Source of the DNA: Mycobacterium rhizamassiliense
Lineage (GTDB): Bacteria > Actinomycetota > Actinomycetes > Mycobacteriales > Mycobacteriaceae
Assembly: GCF_900157375.1 (NCBI RefSeq)
Contig: NZ_LT721901.1
Coordinates: 3,582,315 to 3,646,314, forward strand
Length of the DNA stretch: 64,000 nucleotides
Reading direction: 5' to 3'
Positions 38,027-46,966 of the stretch are shown here, in pieces (the first letter of the stretch is position 1; the number at the start of each line of letters is the position of its first letter). A model generated the notes under the pieces. That model was not told the DNA's origin, searched no databases, and worked only from the letters and a program-made list of their open reading frames with translations. A program made the translations under genes and the position numbers.

Positions 38027-38704
38027 ATGAGCGTTCCGGATTTCGCTGCGCGGCCGCATCTTTCGGATGATGTCGCGCGCCTTATCCGCGGCAGGATCTT
38101 CGACGGCAGCTACGCCGCGGGCACCTACGTCCGGCTGGACCAGTTGGCCGCGGAGTTGGGCATCAGCGTCACGCCCGTGCGCGAGGCGTTGTTCGCGCTG
38201 CGCGCCGAAGGCCTGATCGCCCAGCAGCCACACCGCGGTTTCGCGGTGTTGCCCGTCACCGGCCGCGACGTCACCGACGTCGCGAACGTGCAGGCCCACG
38301 TCGGCGGCGAGCTGGCCGCCCGGGCCGCGGTCAACATCAGCCCCGAGCAGCTGCTCGAGCTCAAGGAGATTCAGGCCGAACTGGAGAAGGCCTACGCCGG
38401 TGATGACCACGAGCGGACCGTTCGCCTCAACCACGAGTTCCACCGGGCCATCAATGTCGCGGCGGATTCACCGAAGCTCGCTCAGTTGATGTTGCAGATC
38501 ACCCGCTACGCGCCCGAGTCGGTGTTCCCGGCGATCGAGGGATGGCCCGGCCAATCGGTTCAGGACCATCGGCAGATCCTGGACGCGCTCGAGCTGCACG
38601 ACGAAACGCTTTCCCGTTCGGCTATGTCGGAACACCTTGCGGCCGGCGCGGTTCCGCTGATCGATCACCTCGTTGCCCGCGGCGTGGTGGTGGAATCCGA
38701 CTGA
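38027..38704 (+). CDS. GntR family (FCD) transcriptional regulator
   Basis: A 225-residue regulator with an N-terminal winged helix (about 10-75; LDQLAAELGISVTPVREALFALRAEGLIAQQPHRGFAV) and a helical FCD ligand domain (about 85-215) with His/Asp metal-binding positions such as NHEFHRAI and QDHRQIL. FCD regulators sense organic acids. It is the last gene of the fabG2 operon and probably controls it, with the AT-rich element near 33600 as a possible site. Confidence 0.9.
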   Translation: MSVPDFAARPHLSDDVARLIRGRIFDGSYAAGTYVRLDQLAAELGISVTPVREALFALRAEGLIAQQPHRGFAVLPVTGRDVTDVANVQAHVGGELAARAAVNISPEQLLELKEIQAELEKAYAGDDHERTVRLNHEFHRAINVAADSPKLAQLMLQITRYAPESVFPAIEGWPGQSVQDHRQILDALELHDETLSRSAMSEHLAAGAVPLIDHLVARGVVVESD

Positions 38705-38715
38705 GGCGGTTGACG

Positions 38716-39330
38716 ATGCGTGCGCGGTTCGCGGTTCCGGCGCTGATCGTCATCGTCTTGTCCGCATGCGGGACCGGATGCACGGGCTTCCCCGACCGGC
38801 AACGGCAGGCCGAGGCGATCGCGGCGAACGTGCGGGTCATGCCCGGCGTCAAGGAGGTACAGCCGCACTACGTCAACTCCCTAGATCGCGGCGCCTCCTT
38901 CGACCTCAACGTCGAGGTCGATCGAACCATCTCGCCGGCGGCGGCCGCGGAGATCGGACGGCGATGCGTCACGCAGGTCGACCGCGGCGGCTTCGCCGAG
39001 CACCTGGTGTCGCTGGCGGTGACGTTTCCAGGCAGCGGCTCTGATTCGGATCGGGACAACCCGTCAAAGGCGTCGTTCAATCTCACCGATGATGGCGGGA
39101 TCCGCCGCCAAGGCGTGACCGCGGATCAAGTCGGTACGGACCTGCAATTCTGGATCGACGCGGTCGATTTCGCGGGGGTGAAGTCGGTCGCTCTGCGACG
39201 TCCTGGGGACCCGGGGGATCGCGACGGACGAAGCCGGCTGCTCGACATTCACGTCGCGAACATCAATGTGGGATTCGCCCTCGAAGCTCGCTACCCGGAG
39301 CTACAGAAGCACTGGTACGCCGGGCTGTAG
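38716..39330 (+). CDS. Putative lipoprotein of unknown function
   Basis: A 204-residue exported protein. The N-terminus MRARFAVPALIVIVLSACG has a clear lipobox LSAC (Cys18), so it is probably anchored to the outer face of the membrane. The rest is soluble and matches no domain I can name. The ATG at 38716 is 11 bases after the GntR gene, so it may be co-transcribed, although its function looks unrelated. Confidence 0.75.
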   Translation: MRARFAVPALIVIVLSACGTGCTGFPDRQRQAEAIAANVRVMPGVKEVQPHYVNSLDRGASFDLNVEVDRTISPAAAAEIGRRCVTQVDRGGFAEHLVSLAVTFPGSGSDSDRDNPSKASFNLTDDGGIRRQGVTADQVGTDLQFWIDAVDFAGVKSVALRRPGDPGDRDGRSRLLDIHVANINVGFALEARYPELQKHWYAGL

Positions 39331-39402
39331 CCATCTCTTGTTGCGCGACCTCGCTGCGCATAGGCTTCTCTCTGGGTGGGCAACCATATAGAGAGCAGAA
39401 AA

Positions 39403-39771
39403 ATGGCCTCAAAGCTCGCGCTTCGCGCATCGGCCGCATCTGTGGCAATCATGACGGCCATTGCCCTCGCGCCGCCGGCGGTTGCCGACCAACTCGACCC
39501 GATCCCCGGCAACGGTGTCTTTGTCGTCGGGCGTGACATCGCCCCGGGTCTGTACCACACGAGCGGTACGGCGTCGACGTTCGGAGTCTGGATAAACAAT
39601 GTGCCGACCCAGGACTCGATGTGCGCGTGGTTCACCTACAGCACGCCCGATGCGAACAAAGACCATGTAGTGCAGACGAATATGTCCGTCGGCCCGATGT
39701 TCGCGAATATCAACACGACGATCAAGGCCTTCGAGTCGCAGAACTGTGAGCCCTGGACGCGGGTGCCCTAG
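39403..39771 (+). CDS. Secreted protein, Rv1352-like
   Basis: A 122-residue protein with a Sec signal peptide (ALRASAASVAIMTAIALAPPAVAD, cleavage after AVA). The mature part GVFVVGRDIAPGLYHTSG...CAWFTYS resembles the M. tuberculosis Rv1352 family, a small mycobacterial secreted group of unknown function with two Cys likely forming a disulfide. The start is ATG 39403 with GAGAG upstream. It converges with the acyl-CoA synthetase with a 4-base overlap and marks the end of synteny with M. tuberculosis. Confidence 0.78.
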   Translation: MASKLALRASAASVAIMTAIALAPPAVADQLDPIPGNGVFVVGRDIAPGLYHTSGTASTFGVWINNVPTQDSMCAWFTYSTPDANKDHVVQTNMSVGPMFANINTTIKAFESQNCEPWTRVP

Positions 39772-41300
39772 GGCTGGTCGCTCAACAGCTCACGCAGCCG
39801 GCGGACGTCGACCTTGCCGGTGCCACCGCGCGGCACGTCATCATCGGAATCCAAAAGCAGCCACACAGCCGGCACCTTGAAAGCGCTCAGCAACCCGCGC
39901 GCACGGTCCCGCAGCTGCTCGGCGGTCAGCGCGCGGCACACCACCGCCGCGCCGACGCGTTCGCCGGCCGCGCCGGGCACATTGGTGACGAACGCTGCGT
40001 CGACGCCGTCGATCGCGCGTAGCGCGCGTTCCACCTCGCTCGGGTAGACGGTCGCGCCGCTGACCTTGAACATGTCGTCGGATCGCCCGCGGTAGAAAAG
40101 GAATCCGTCGTCGTCGAGCTGGCCCAGGTCGCCGGTGGGGTAGTAGCCGTCGGGGGTGAACAGCTCTTCTCGGCTGCGTCCGCAGATTCCGCGCAGCGTG
40201 TGCGGCCCGCGGATCTGGATCATGCCGGCGGTCCCGGTGGGCACCGGCTCGCCCGTCTCGACATCGACGATACGAACCTCCATGCCCGCGAACGGCTTTC
40301 CGCAGCTGCCCCAGGCGGATCCGGGCATGTCGGTGTCAGCGGGGTAGCCGCAGTACGGCCCGAACGCCTCGGTCATCCCGAACAGGGACGCCCGTGCGCC
40401 GGGCTTCGCGCGCTGGTCCGGTGGCAGCAGGGCCTCGAGGCTCCCGGGCCGCAACGCGGGCAGCTCGATGCCGGCCGACGTCGCGTGCCGTGCCAGCGTC
40501 TCGGCCTGATCGGGCCAACCCCGAAACAGCGTGACCCCTTCGCGTTCCAGCAGCCGCAGCGTGGTCTCGGGCCGCGGTAGCTCCTCGGTCACCAGGGTGG
40601 CTCCGGCCAGCAGCGCGGACAGGACTCCGCTGCCGAACCCGCCCACCCAGAAGAACGGCATCGGCAGATACAGGCGCGTGTCGGAGCCGATGCAGCGCGC
40701 CGCGAGGCCCGACCGCACGGCGCCCAACGCGCTGCCGTGCGAGTGGATGACGCCCTTCGGTGTTCCGCTGCTGCCCGAGGTGAACATGATCACCAGTGGG
40801 TCGGCGGGCGTGACGGTCTGTGTCATCACTTCGATGAGCCGCCGGGCCGCATCGCTCGCCGGTGCATCGTCGAGCTGTTCGGCCGTCCAAACCCGCTGTA
40901 GGGCAGGAAGTTCGGTTTGCGGCACGGCCTCGAGGTCGTCGAGGTAGCGGTGCCCGCGGAACTCCTCGACGCTGACCAGGAACTGCACCGCCGCGACGCG
41001 CAGCTGCGTGGCGAGCTCGCCGGCCTGCAGCAACGTGCTCAACGGCACCAGGACGGCGCCGATGCGGGTGAGCGCGATGGCGACCTGCGCCCACCGGGTG
41101 CTGTTGGGCATGATGAGCCCGACCCTGGTGCCCTTGCCTACACCGGCCTCGACGAATCGCGCCGCCAAATCGGCTGTGCTGTCGTCGAGTTCGCGGTAGC
41201 TGATTCGGGCAGCGGGGTCGATCACCATCGGCTTGTCGCCGTCGTGAGCGGCATGCCACCTGACCAGTTCGTCGATGGTGCGGGCGGTCGATTCAGGCAT
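39768..41300 (-). CDS. Acyl-CoA synthetase, AMP-binding (1 of 3 in tandem)
   Basis: A 510-residue ANL ligase. The P-loop is IMFTSGSSGTPKGVIHSHG, A5 is GMTEAFGPYCGYP, the hinge region is YPTGDLGQLDDDGFLFYRGRSDDMFKVSG and the C-terminal catalytic Lys is in GGTGKVDVRRL. It activates a carboxylic acid to its CoA ester; the substrate is unknown. It is the last gene of a six-gene minus-strand operon (three EchA, three FadD) and overlaps the upstream synthetase by 8 bases. Confidence 0.91.
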   Translation of the reverse strand: MPESTARTIDELVRWHAAHDGDKPMVIDPAARISYRELDDSTADLAARFVEAGVGKGTRVGLIMPNSTRWAQVAIALTRIGAVLVPLSTLLQAGELATQLRVAAVQFLVSVEEFRGHRYLDDLEAVPQTELPALQRVWTAEQLDDAPASDAARRLIEVMTQTVTPADPLVIMFTSGSSGTPKGVIHSHGSALGAVRSGLAARCIGSDTRLYLPMPFFWVGGFGSGVLSALLAGATLVTEELPRPETTLRLLEREGVTLFRGWPDQAETLARHATSAGIELPALRPGSLEALLPPDQRAKPGARASLFGMTEAFGPYCGYPADTDMPGSAWGSCGKPFAGMEVRIVDVETGEPVPTGTAGMIQIRGPHTLRGICGRSREELFTPDGYYPTGDLGQLDDDGFLFYRGRSDDMFKVSGATVYPSEVERALRAIDGVDAAFVTNVPGAAGERVGAAVVCRALTAEQLRDRARGLLSAFKVPAVWLLLDSDDDVPRGGTGKVDVRRLRELLSDQP

Positions 41301-42819
41301 CGAACAGCTTCCTCAGTCGCTGCGTGTCGACCTTGCCGCTGGATCGCAAGGGGATTTCGGCGCTGCGCACCGCGATGATGCGGCTCGGGATCTTATAGGC
41401 GGACAGCTCGCCCTTAAGCCGTTCGCGCAGCGCCGCCTCGTCGAAGACGGCGCCATCCGGCACGGCGACGACGGCCACGACGAGTTGACCGCGCCTCGAA
41501 TCGGGGATTCCGATGGCGTAGGCCACCATTCCGCCGGTGGCCCGCGCGATCGCCCTCTCCACCTCGGGCGGTGAAACGTTGGCGCCCGCCGACTTGATCA
41601 TGGCGCCGCTGCGGCCGGTGAAATAGACGAAGCCGTCAGAGTCCACCCGCACGAGATCTCCGGTATGAAACCAGCCGTCAGCGTCGAAGCACTCTTCACG
41701 GCTGCGTTTGTAGTACCGCTGCATCACATGCGGACCGCGGATGCACAGTTCGCCGTCGACGGTCATCGTCTGGAATCCGGGTGCGGGCCTGCCGAACGAT
41801 CCGCGGCGCGCTTCGGGTTGGTCGGACTCGTCCCCGTCGATCAGGAGGACGCTTCCGGCTTCGGTCATCCCGAGCATGTTGTGCCGCAGCTCGGGGTCGG
41901 CGGGCCGGGCCTCGGCGGCCATGATCGGGTACAGGTTGCCCCGGCGCATCGACGACAGATCACGGCCGGCGAAGCTGGGGTGTCCGGCCAGCTGCGCGAC
42001 GCCGGCCGCGAAACCGTTCGTGATGGTGGGCTTTTCGGCCTCCAGCAAGTCGAGCGTCGCGGCGGGGTCGGTGGCATTGGAGCACACCAGTGTCGAGCCG
42101 GCGACCAGCGTGGCCAGCAGTGCGAACGCGAACCCACCGATCCAGAAGAACGGCGAATTGCAGAACAGCCTGTCCTCGGCCGCCAAACCGCGGATCTCGT
42201 TGAGGTTCCGCTGGTGTTCGATCAGCGCGGCGTGCGTGTGCAGCACCCCTTTGGGGGCGGCGGTCGACCCGGAGGTGTACACGATGGCCACTGGATCGCA
42301 GCCGGCGACGTCGTCTTCCATCGCCCGCAGCAGCTCCGGGGCGATGGCGTCGGCTCGCCGGTACACCGGCTCGTGAGTGATCGTGACGTAGCGCAATTGC
42401 GGCGCCGCTGGACAAAACAACCGGGACTCGAAATCGGTCTCCGCAAGGACCTCGGACAGTCGTTGAACATAGTCGTGGGAGCGAAAGGACGCCGCGGACA
42501 ACAGGATCTGTGTGTCGCTGTCGACCAGCTGCTCGCGCAGCTCGCGCGCGGTGACGAACGTGGAGATCGGGATCACCACGGCACCGATCCGGGCGGCCGC
42601 CAGCATGCCGACGACGAATTCGGTGCCGTTGGGGTAGAGCAGCCCGACGTGCGTTCCCTTGCCGGCACCCAGGGCGATCAGCCCGCGCGCCAGCTCCGCC
42701 GACCGGCGATCGGCCTCCGCATAGCCGATGCGGTCGCGGTCACACACCAACAGCGGGTGGCCGGCCCGCGAGCCGGCCTGGTGCCGCAGGATTTCGGCGA
42801 CCGTCACCTCACCGGGCAT
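41293..42819 (-). CDS. Acyl-CoA synthetase, AMP-binding (2 of 3 in tandem)
   Basis: A 508-residue ANL ligase from ATG 42819 (MPGEVTVAEILRHQAGS). The P-loop is IVYTSGSTAAPKGVLHTHA, A5 is NMLGMTEAGSVLL, the hinge is FHTGDLVRVDSDGFVYFTGRSGAMIKSAGANVSPPEVE and the Lys is in LRSSGKVDTQRLRKLF. It overlaps both neighbouring synthetases (11 and 8 bases), so the three are translationally coupled. An in-frame extension to 43014 lies in the upstream gene and is rejected. Confidence 0.9.
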   Translation of the reverse strand: MPGEVTVAEILRHQAGSRAGHPLLVCDRDRIGYAEADRRSAELARGLIALGAGKGTHVGLLYPNGTEFVVGMLAAARIGAVVIPISTFVTARELREQLVDSDTQILLSAASFRSHDYVQRLSEVLAETDFESRLFCPAAPQLRYVTITHEPVYRRADAIAPELLRAMEDDVAGCDPVAIVYTSGSTAAPKGVLHTHAALIEHQRNLNEIRGLAAEDRLFCNSPFFWIGGFAFALLATLVAGSTLVCSNATDPAATLDLLEAEKPTITNGFAAGVAQLAGHPSFAGRDLSSMRRGNLYPIMAAEARPADPELRHNMLGMTEAGSVLLIDGDESDQPEARRGSFGRPAPGFQTMTVDGELCIRGPHVMQRYYKRSREECFDADGWFHTGDLVRVDSDGFVYFTGRSGAMIKSAGANVSPPEVERAIARATGGMVAYAIGIPDSRRGQLVVAVVAVPDGAVFDEAALRERLKGELSAYKIPSRIIAVRSAEIPLRSSGKVDTQRLRKLFDA

Positions 42820-44287
42820 GGTCGGCGGGTGGGGCGGACTGCGCGAAGAAGCTGCGGATCGCGCCCAGGTCGGCCTTACCCGACGGGGTGCGCGGGATCG
42901 TGGGCACGATCGCGATGTCGGTGGGAATCTCGTAGCGCGCCAGCCGTGTTCGCAGGAACTCCACCAAGGCATCGGCGTCGGCCGAAGCGGACTCACGCAG
43001 TTCCACCATCGCAACGGGCGTCTCGCCGAGGCGGTCGTCGGGTCGCCCGATCACGGCCGCGCCCGCCACCGCGGGGTGGCCCTCCAGCGCGACGCGGACG
43101 TCGTCGGGCATCACCTTGAAACCACCCCGGATGATCGCCTGATCGGCCCTCCCGACGATCCAGACGAAGCCGTCGGCGTCGATGCGCGCCATGTCGGTGG
43201 TGCGGATCCAGCGCGTCGACGGGCCCAGCTGTCCCGGCTTTACCTCGAGCAGCCCGACCTGATCGGGTCCGAGCTGTGCGCCGGCGTCGTCGACCACCCG
43301 CAGCTGCGCGCCCGGGTTGGCCCGCCCGACGCTGCCGCGCTTGGCCCGCCAGTACTGCTGGTAATCGGCCAGGGTCCACCCGGCCACGCCGCCGCCGAAT
43401 TCGGTTGCGGCATAGGAGGTCAGGACCGGGATGCCGTACTTCTCGGTGAACGCGTCGGCGTCATCGGCCGACAGCGGCGCCGTGCCGCAGGTGACGGCGC
43501 GGATGCTGTCCAGGTCGGCTCGCGGCAGGTCGGAGTGCAGCACCGTGCGCAGCGCGGCCGGCACCAGCGATACCGCGCGGGGTCGGTGCGTGCGCACCGC
43601 CCTGGCCCAGGCGTTGAGTTCGAACCGTTCCAGCAGGACGAAAGGCCTTGCCTCGGCGACGCATTGCAGCACCCGGAAGACACCGCCGATGTGCACCAGC
43701 GGGGAATTCATGATCGCCACACCGCGGCGCAGTTCGGTGGGCGCCGGGGCGCCGGCCGGGTCGGAGCCCATCACGCTGCGGGCCAACATGTCGTAGCTGA
43801 GGTCAACCCGCTTGGGCGGGCCGGTCGTTCCGCTGGTCAACATCCGCACCGCGACGTCCTGCCGGGCGGTCACGCCGGCATTGCGCCGTCCCGCGTCGGC
43901 CTCGTCCAACAGACCCGAGATCGGCAGCGTCGGAGTCTGGGGGCCGACCAGCGTGGCCAGGTCACCGTGTTCGCCGACGATCAGGGGTAGCTGCAGGGCG
44001 GCGACATCGTCTCGGGTGCGCGCATCGCCGCGGGACGGATTGATCGTGACGACGGTACCGCCGGCCAGCAGCACTCCCAGGAACGCCGCCACGTGGCCAG
44101 GGCGGTTCCGCAACAGCATCCCGATCTGTGGACTTCCGCTGTATTCAGCTGTGACGGAAGCGATGTGATGCGCGGCGCCGCGGACCTGATCCCAGGAGAA
44201 CCAGCGGCCGTCGTATTCGATCGCCTGCGCGCCGGGCTGTAAGTCCAGCACGCCGGCGATGCGTTGACTCAACGGGTGGGCGCTCAT
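42809..44287 (-). CDS. Acyl-CoA synthetase, AMP-binding (3 of 3 in tandem, divergent P-loop)
   Basis: A 492-residue ANL ligase from ATG 44287 (MSAHPLSQRIAGVLDL). The P-loop is atypical, RMLTSGTTGPPKRVDLSYD (R instead of G after PK), with A5 SYAATEFGGGVAG and Lys in PRTPSGKADLGAIR. It is the most divergent of the three. Its start overlaps the upstream hydratase stop by one base. The in-frame extension to 44803 is within that hydratase and is rejected. Confidence 0.89.
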   Translation of the reverse strand: MSAHPLSQRIAGVLDLQPGAQAIEYDGRWFSWDQVRGAAHHIASVTAEYSGSPQIGMLLRNRPGHVAAFLGVLLAGGTVVTINPSRGDARTRDDVAALQLPLIVGEHGDLATLVGPQTPTLPISGLLDEADAGRRNAGVTARQDVAVRMLTSGTTGPPKRVDLSYDMLARSVMGSDPAGAPAPTELRRGVAIMNSPLVHIGGVFRVLQCVAEARPFVLLERFELNAWARAVRTHRPRAVSLVPAALRTVLHSDLPRADLDSIRAVTCGTAPLSADDADAFTEKYGIPVLTSYAATEFGGGVAGWTLADYQQYWRAKRGSVGRANPGAQLRVVDDAGAQLGPDQVGLLEVKPGQLGPSTRWIRTTDMARIDADGFVWIVGRADQAIIRGGFKVMPDDVRVALEGHPAVAGAAVIGRPDDRLGETPVAMVELRESASADADALVEFLRTRLARYEIPTDIAIVPTIPRTPSGKADLGAIRSFFAQSAPPADHAR

Positions 44288-45081
44288 CACCGGATCTTCG
44301 GGTCGCGCTTGGCGTCCTTGTCCTTGGCGTTGCGCTGCGCCGCCAGCTCGGCAGTGCCGAGGGGGTTGCCCAGCCGGGTATAGATCAGCCCCTGTTCCAT
44401 CGCGGCGCGGTACGGCTTGTCCAGCGATTCCCAGATCGCCTTCACGGTGCCCTGGGTGGCGGTCGGTGGCTTGGCGGCGATCGTCGCGGCGATCTCGTGG
44501 GCACGGCCCCACAGCCGGTCGGGGGAGACCACCTCCGACACCAGTCCGATCCGCAACGCGGTGTCGGAGCTGACGCGCTCGTCGTTGCCCATCAACGCAA
44601 TCCGCAATGTCTCGCCCAGGCCGACGCGCCGCATCAGGCCGATCGGTTCCAGGGCGCAGACCAGCCCCGCGGACACGTGCGAATCGAAAAATGTTGCGTC
44701 GTCGGAGCAGATGACGACATCGGATTCGTTGAGGAAGTAGAACGCACCTGCGGTGCACATGCCCTGTACGGCGCACACCACCGGCTTCCACATCTTCTGC
44801 CACTTGGGGCTGAGCAACTCACCGGGATCCTCGTGATTCCACACGTTTTCGGGCTGTCCGTACGGTGACTTGATGTCCAGCCCCGCGCTGAACGCCCGTG
44901 TCCCGGCGGCCCGCAACACCACCGCGTGCACCGATTCGTCCAGCTTGACGGCGCGCCAGGCCTGCGCCATCTCCTCGCACATGGCGCGGTTGAACGCGTT
45001 CAGCTGATCGGGTCGATTCAGCGTGATGGTGGCGACGTGGTCGTGCGCGTCGACGTCGAGGAGGATGGTGTCGAACTTCAT
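44287..45081 (-). CDS. Enoyl-CoA hydratase/isomerase family protein
   Basis: A crotonase-fold protein of 264 residues from the ATG at 45081, which overlaps the stop of the next upstream gene (ATGA); ATGs at 45087 and 45093 are also in frame. The oxyanion-hole loops are SAGLDIKSPYG and CTAGAFYFLNESD. At the position where hydratases have the first catalytic Glu it reads FFDSHVSAGLV, so it lacks the standard acid and may do another crotonase-type reaction. It is a close relative of the next gene. Confidence 0.87.
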   Translation of the reverse strand: MKFDTILLDVDAHDHVATITLNRPDQLNAFNRAMCEEMAQAWRAVKLDESVHAVVLRAAGTRAFSAGLDIKSPYGQPENVWNHEDPGELLSPKWQKMWKPVVCAVQGMCTAGAFYFLNESDVVICSDDATFFDSHVSAGLVCALEPIGLMRRVGLGETLRIALMGNDERVSSDTALRIGLVSEVVSPDRLWGRAHEIAATIAAKPPTATQGTVKAIWESLDKPYRAAMEQGLIYTRLGNPLGTAELAAQRNAKDKDAKRDPKIR

Positions 45082-45890
45082 CGGCATTGCCAATTCGGTT
45101 TGCGCTTTTCCATAAAGGCTTTCGGGCCCTCGGCCGCGTCCTCGGTCCGCAGCACCCGCTCGCGGAAGGTCTCAGCCATGATCTCAGCCTCGTGCAGCGG
45201 CACATTCAGGCCCTTGAGAATCGCGAGCCGAGTGCCCCGGACCGCCAGCGGCGCATTGGAGTTGACGATGTCGGCGATCTCGCGGGCCCGGTCCAGCAGG
45301 CGGTCGTGCTCGACGACCTCGCTGATCAATCCGAGCTCGTAGGCCCGCTGCGCGCTCATCCGCTCGTGTTTTCCCATCAACGCCATCCGCAGGGCGATCG
45401 AGCGGGGCAGCACCCGGGATATCCGCACCAGTTCGCGTCCGGCGACCAGGCCGATGCTGACGTGCGGGTCGAAGAAGGTGGCCTGCTCAGAGGCGATGAC
45501 GATGTCGGTCGTCGTGACCCAGTCCATGCCGGCGCCGCAGCAGATTCCGTTCACGGCGGTGATCACCGGCTTGGCCATCGTGCGAAACGGCGGGGTGCCC
45601 TCCTGCGGAGCCTCCCACTGGTCGTAGGTCGACAGGTACGGCCGCTCGTAAATCACCTTGCCGTCTTCGGGGATTTCCCCGACGTCCGCGCCGCTGCAGA
45701 ACGCGCGCCCGGTGCCGGTCACGATGGTGAGCCAGACGTTGTCGTCGTTTTCCGCCTCGGCGTACGCGGCCCGCAGCTCGGAGACCATGTGCGGGCTCAG
45801 GGCATTGAGCGCCTCCGGCCGGTTCAGCGTGACCGTTGCGGTGTGACCGTCGACCTCGTATTTGATGGTGTCGAACGAGTCAGCAGGCAT
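45078..45890 (-). CDS. Enoyl-CoA hydratase/isomerase family protein
   Basis: A 270-residue crotonase-fold protein. Loops CSGADVGEIPEDG and CCGAGMDWVTTTD form the oxyanion hole, and the motif FFDPHVSIGLVAGRE replaces the usual hydratase Glu region, as in its downstream paralogue. This points to a shared non-classical activity or to a heteromer. It is the second gene of the minus-strand operon, 47 bases after the first hydratase. Confidence 0.88.
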   Translation of the reverse strand: MPADSFDTIKYEVDGHTATVTLNRPEALNALSPHMVSELRAAYAEAENDDNVWLTIVTGTGRAFCSGADVGEIPEDGKVIYERPYLSTYDQWEAPQEGTPPFRTMAKPVITAVNGICCGAGMDWVTTTDIVIASEQATFFDPHVSIGLVAGRELVRISRVLPRSIALRMALMGKHERMSAQRAYELGLISEVVEHDRLLDRAREIADIVNSNAPLAVRGTRLAILKGLNVPLHEAEIMAETFRERVLRTEDAAEGPKAFMEKRKPNWQCR

Positions 45891-45937
45891 TCGTGTTCCC
45901 TTCGTGTGGCGCCCGATGCGATCGGAAGCCTATCTGG

Positions 45938-46759
45938 TCAGCGTCCATCGAACTTCGGCGCACGTCGCTGCCGAAAGGCCTCCAGGCCCTCTTTGAAATC
46001 GCTTGTGCGGCATGATAGTTCGAGGTTATAGAGTTCTTGTGTCAGGGATTGGCTCAATGTCGCATGCTGACCGAAGTTCAGCGCCTGCTTGGCCAGCCCG
46101 AGCGCCACGGTCGGCCCGCCGGCCAGGCGCTGCAGCAGTTCGTCGGCGGCCGCGTCCAGCGCGGCCGGGTCGGCGACTTGGTGGATCAAGCCCCAATCGG
46201 CCGCGTCGGCCGCGCTGACCTTCTCGCCGAGCAACAGCATGCGCCGCGCGCGTGCGACGCCGACCAGCCGCGGCAGCAGCCAGGTCGAACCCGAATCCGG
46301 GCTGAACCCACGGTCGATGAACGGTTCCCAGAACGTGGCATCGGTGGCGGCCACCGTGAAATCAGCGGCCAGCGCGAGGTTGCAGCCGATGCCCACCGCC
46401 CATCCCCGCACGCTGCACACCACCGGCAATTGGATCGTGTGGATCAACTCGATCAACCGGTGGGCGGCGTGCGGAATTCGGCGCACCAGATCGCCGGTGC
46501 GCGGGCGTTGGCCCCCGCTGCTGTTGGTGGCCACCCAATCGGCCCCGGCACAGAAGTGCTCGCCCGCACCGCGCAGGTGAATCGCGCGCAACGCATCGTC
46601 GGCGGCGGCGTCGGTCAGCGCATCGATCAAAGTCTCGATCATCAACCGGTTCAACGAATTACGTTGCGCCGGGCGGTCGAGGGTGAGCCGCAGAATCGCG
46701 CCGTCGCGGCGCGCGGTCACCGAACCCTCGGCGTCGGCGGTCTCGGCCTCATGACTCAC
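45938..46759 (-). CDS. Enoyl-CoA hydratase/isomerase family protein
   Basis: A 273-residue crotonase-fold protein. The oxyanion loops are CAGADWVAT and GWAVGIGCNLALAAD. The active-site segment is WEPFIDRGFSPDSGSTWLLPRLVG, in which an Asp stands where the second Glu of true hydratases lies, a pattern seen in isomerase/PaaG-like proteins. It is the first gene of the six-gene minus-strand operon and is divergent from the hotdog thioesterase; the operator-like motif at 46791 lies between them. Confidence 0.89.
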   Translation of the reverse strand: MSHEAETADAEGSVTARRDGAILRLTLDRPAQRNSLNRLMIETLIDALTDAAADDALRAIHLRGAGEHFCAGADWVATNSSGGQRPRTGDLVRRIPHAAHRLIELIHTIQLPVVCSVRGWAVGIGCNLALAADFTVAATDATFWEPFIDRGFSPDSGSTWLLPRLVGVARARRMLLLGEKVSAADAADWGLIHQVADPAALDAAADELLQRLAGGPTVALGLAKQALNFGQHATLSQSLTQELYNLELSCRTSDFKEGLEAFRQRRAPKFDGR

Positions 46760-46790
46760 CGTCGGATCCGGCCTTTCTCGGAGATACGGT

Positions 46791-46810
46791 TACCCATACA
46801 GTAGGCAATA
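46791..46810. promoter_or_regulatory. Operator-like site A of the catabolic island
   Basis: TACCCATACAGTAGGCAATA lies between the divergent EchA (46759, minus) and thioesterase (46967, plus) genes. It shares TACAGTAGGCAATA with the site in front of the P450/ALDH genes and TACCCATAC-GTA (reverse complement) with the site at 52248. A further GTTACCCTGTATA follows at 46816. Confidence 0.6.
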
Positions 46811-46966
46811 CGATTGTTACCCTGTATAAGTTATCAAGGAAACGCTGCCGACGGAACAACCGGGCGAAACCGGTGGAAGAGGGTGGCATGGTCCGCGCCG
46901 GCGACGATGCAGAGCGGAAAGCGATGTGGGGGTACCTCCCGGTTGCGGGGGAGAGGAGCGGCGCCA

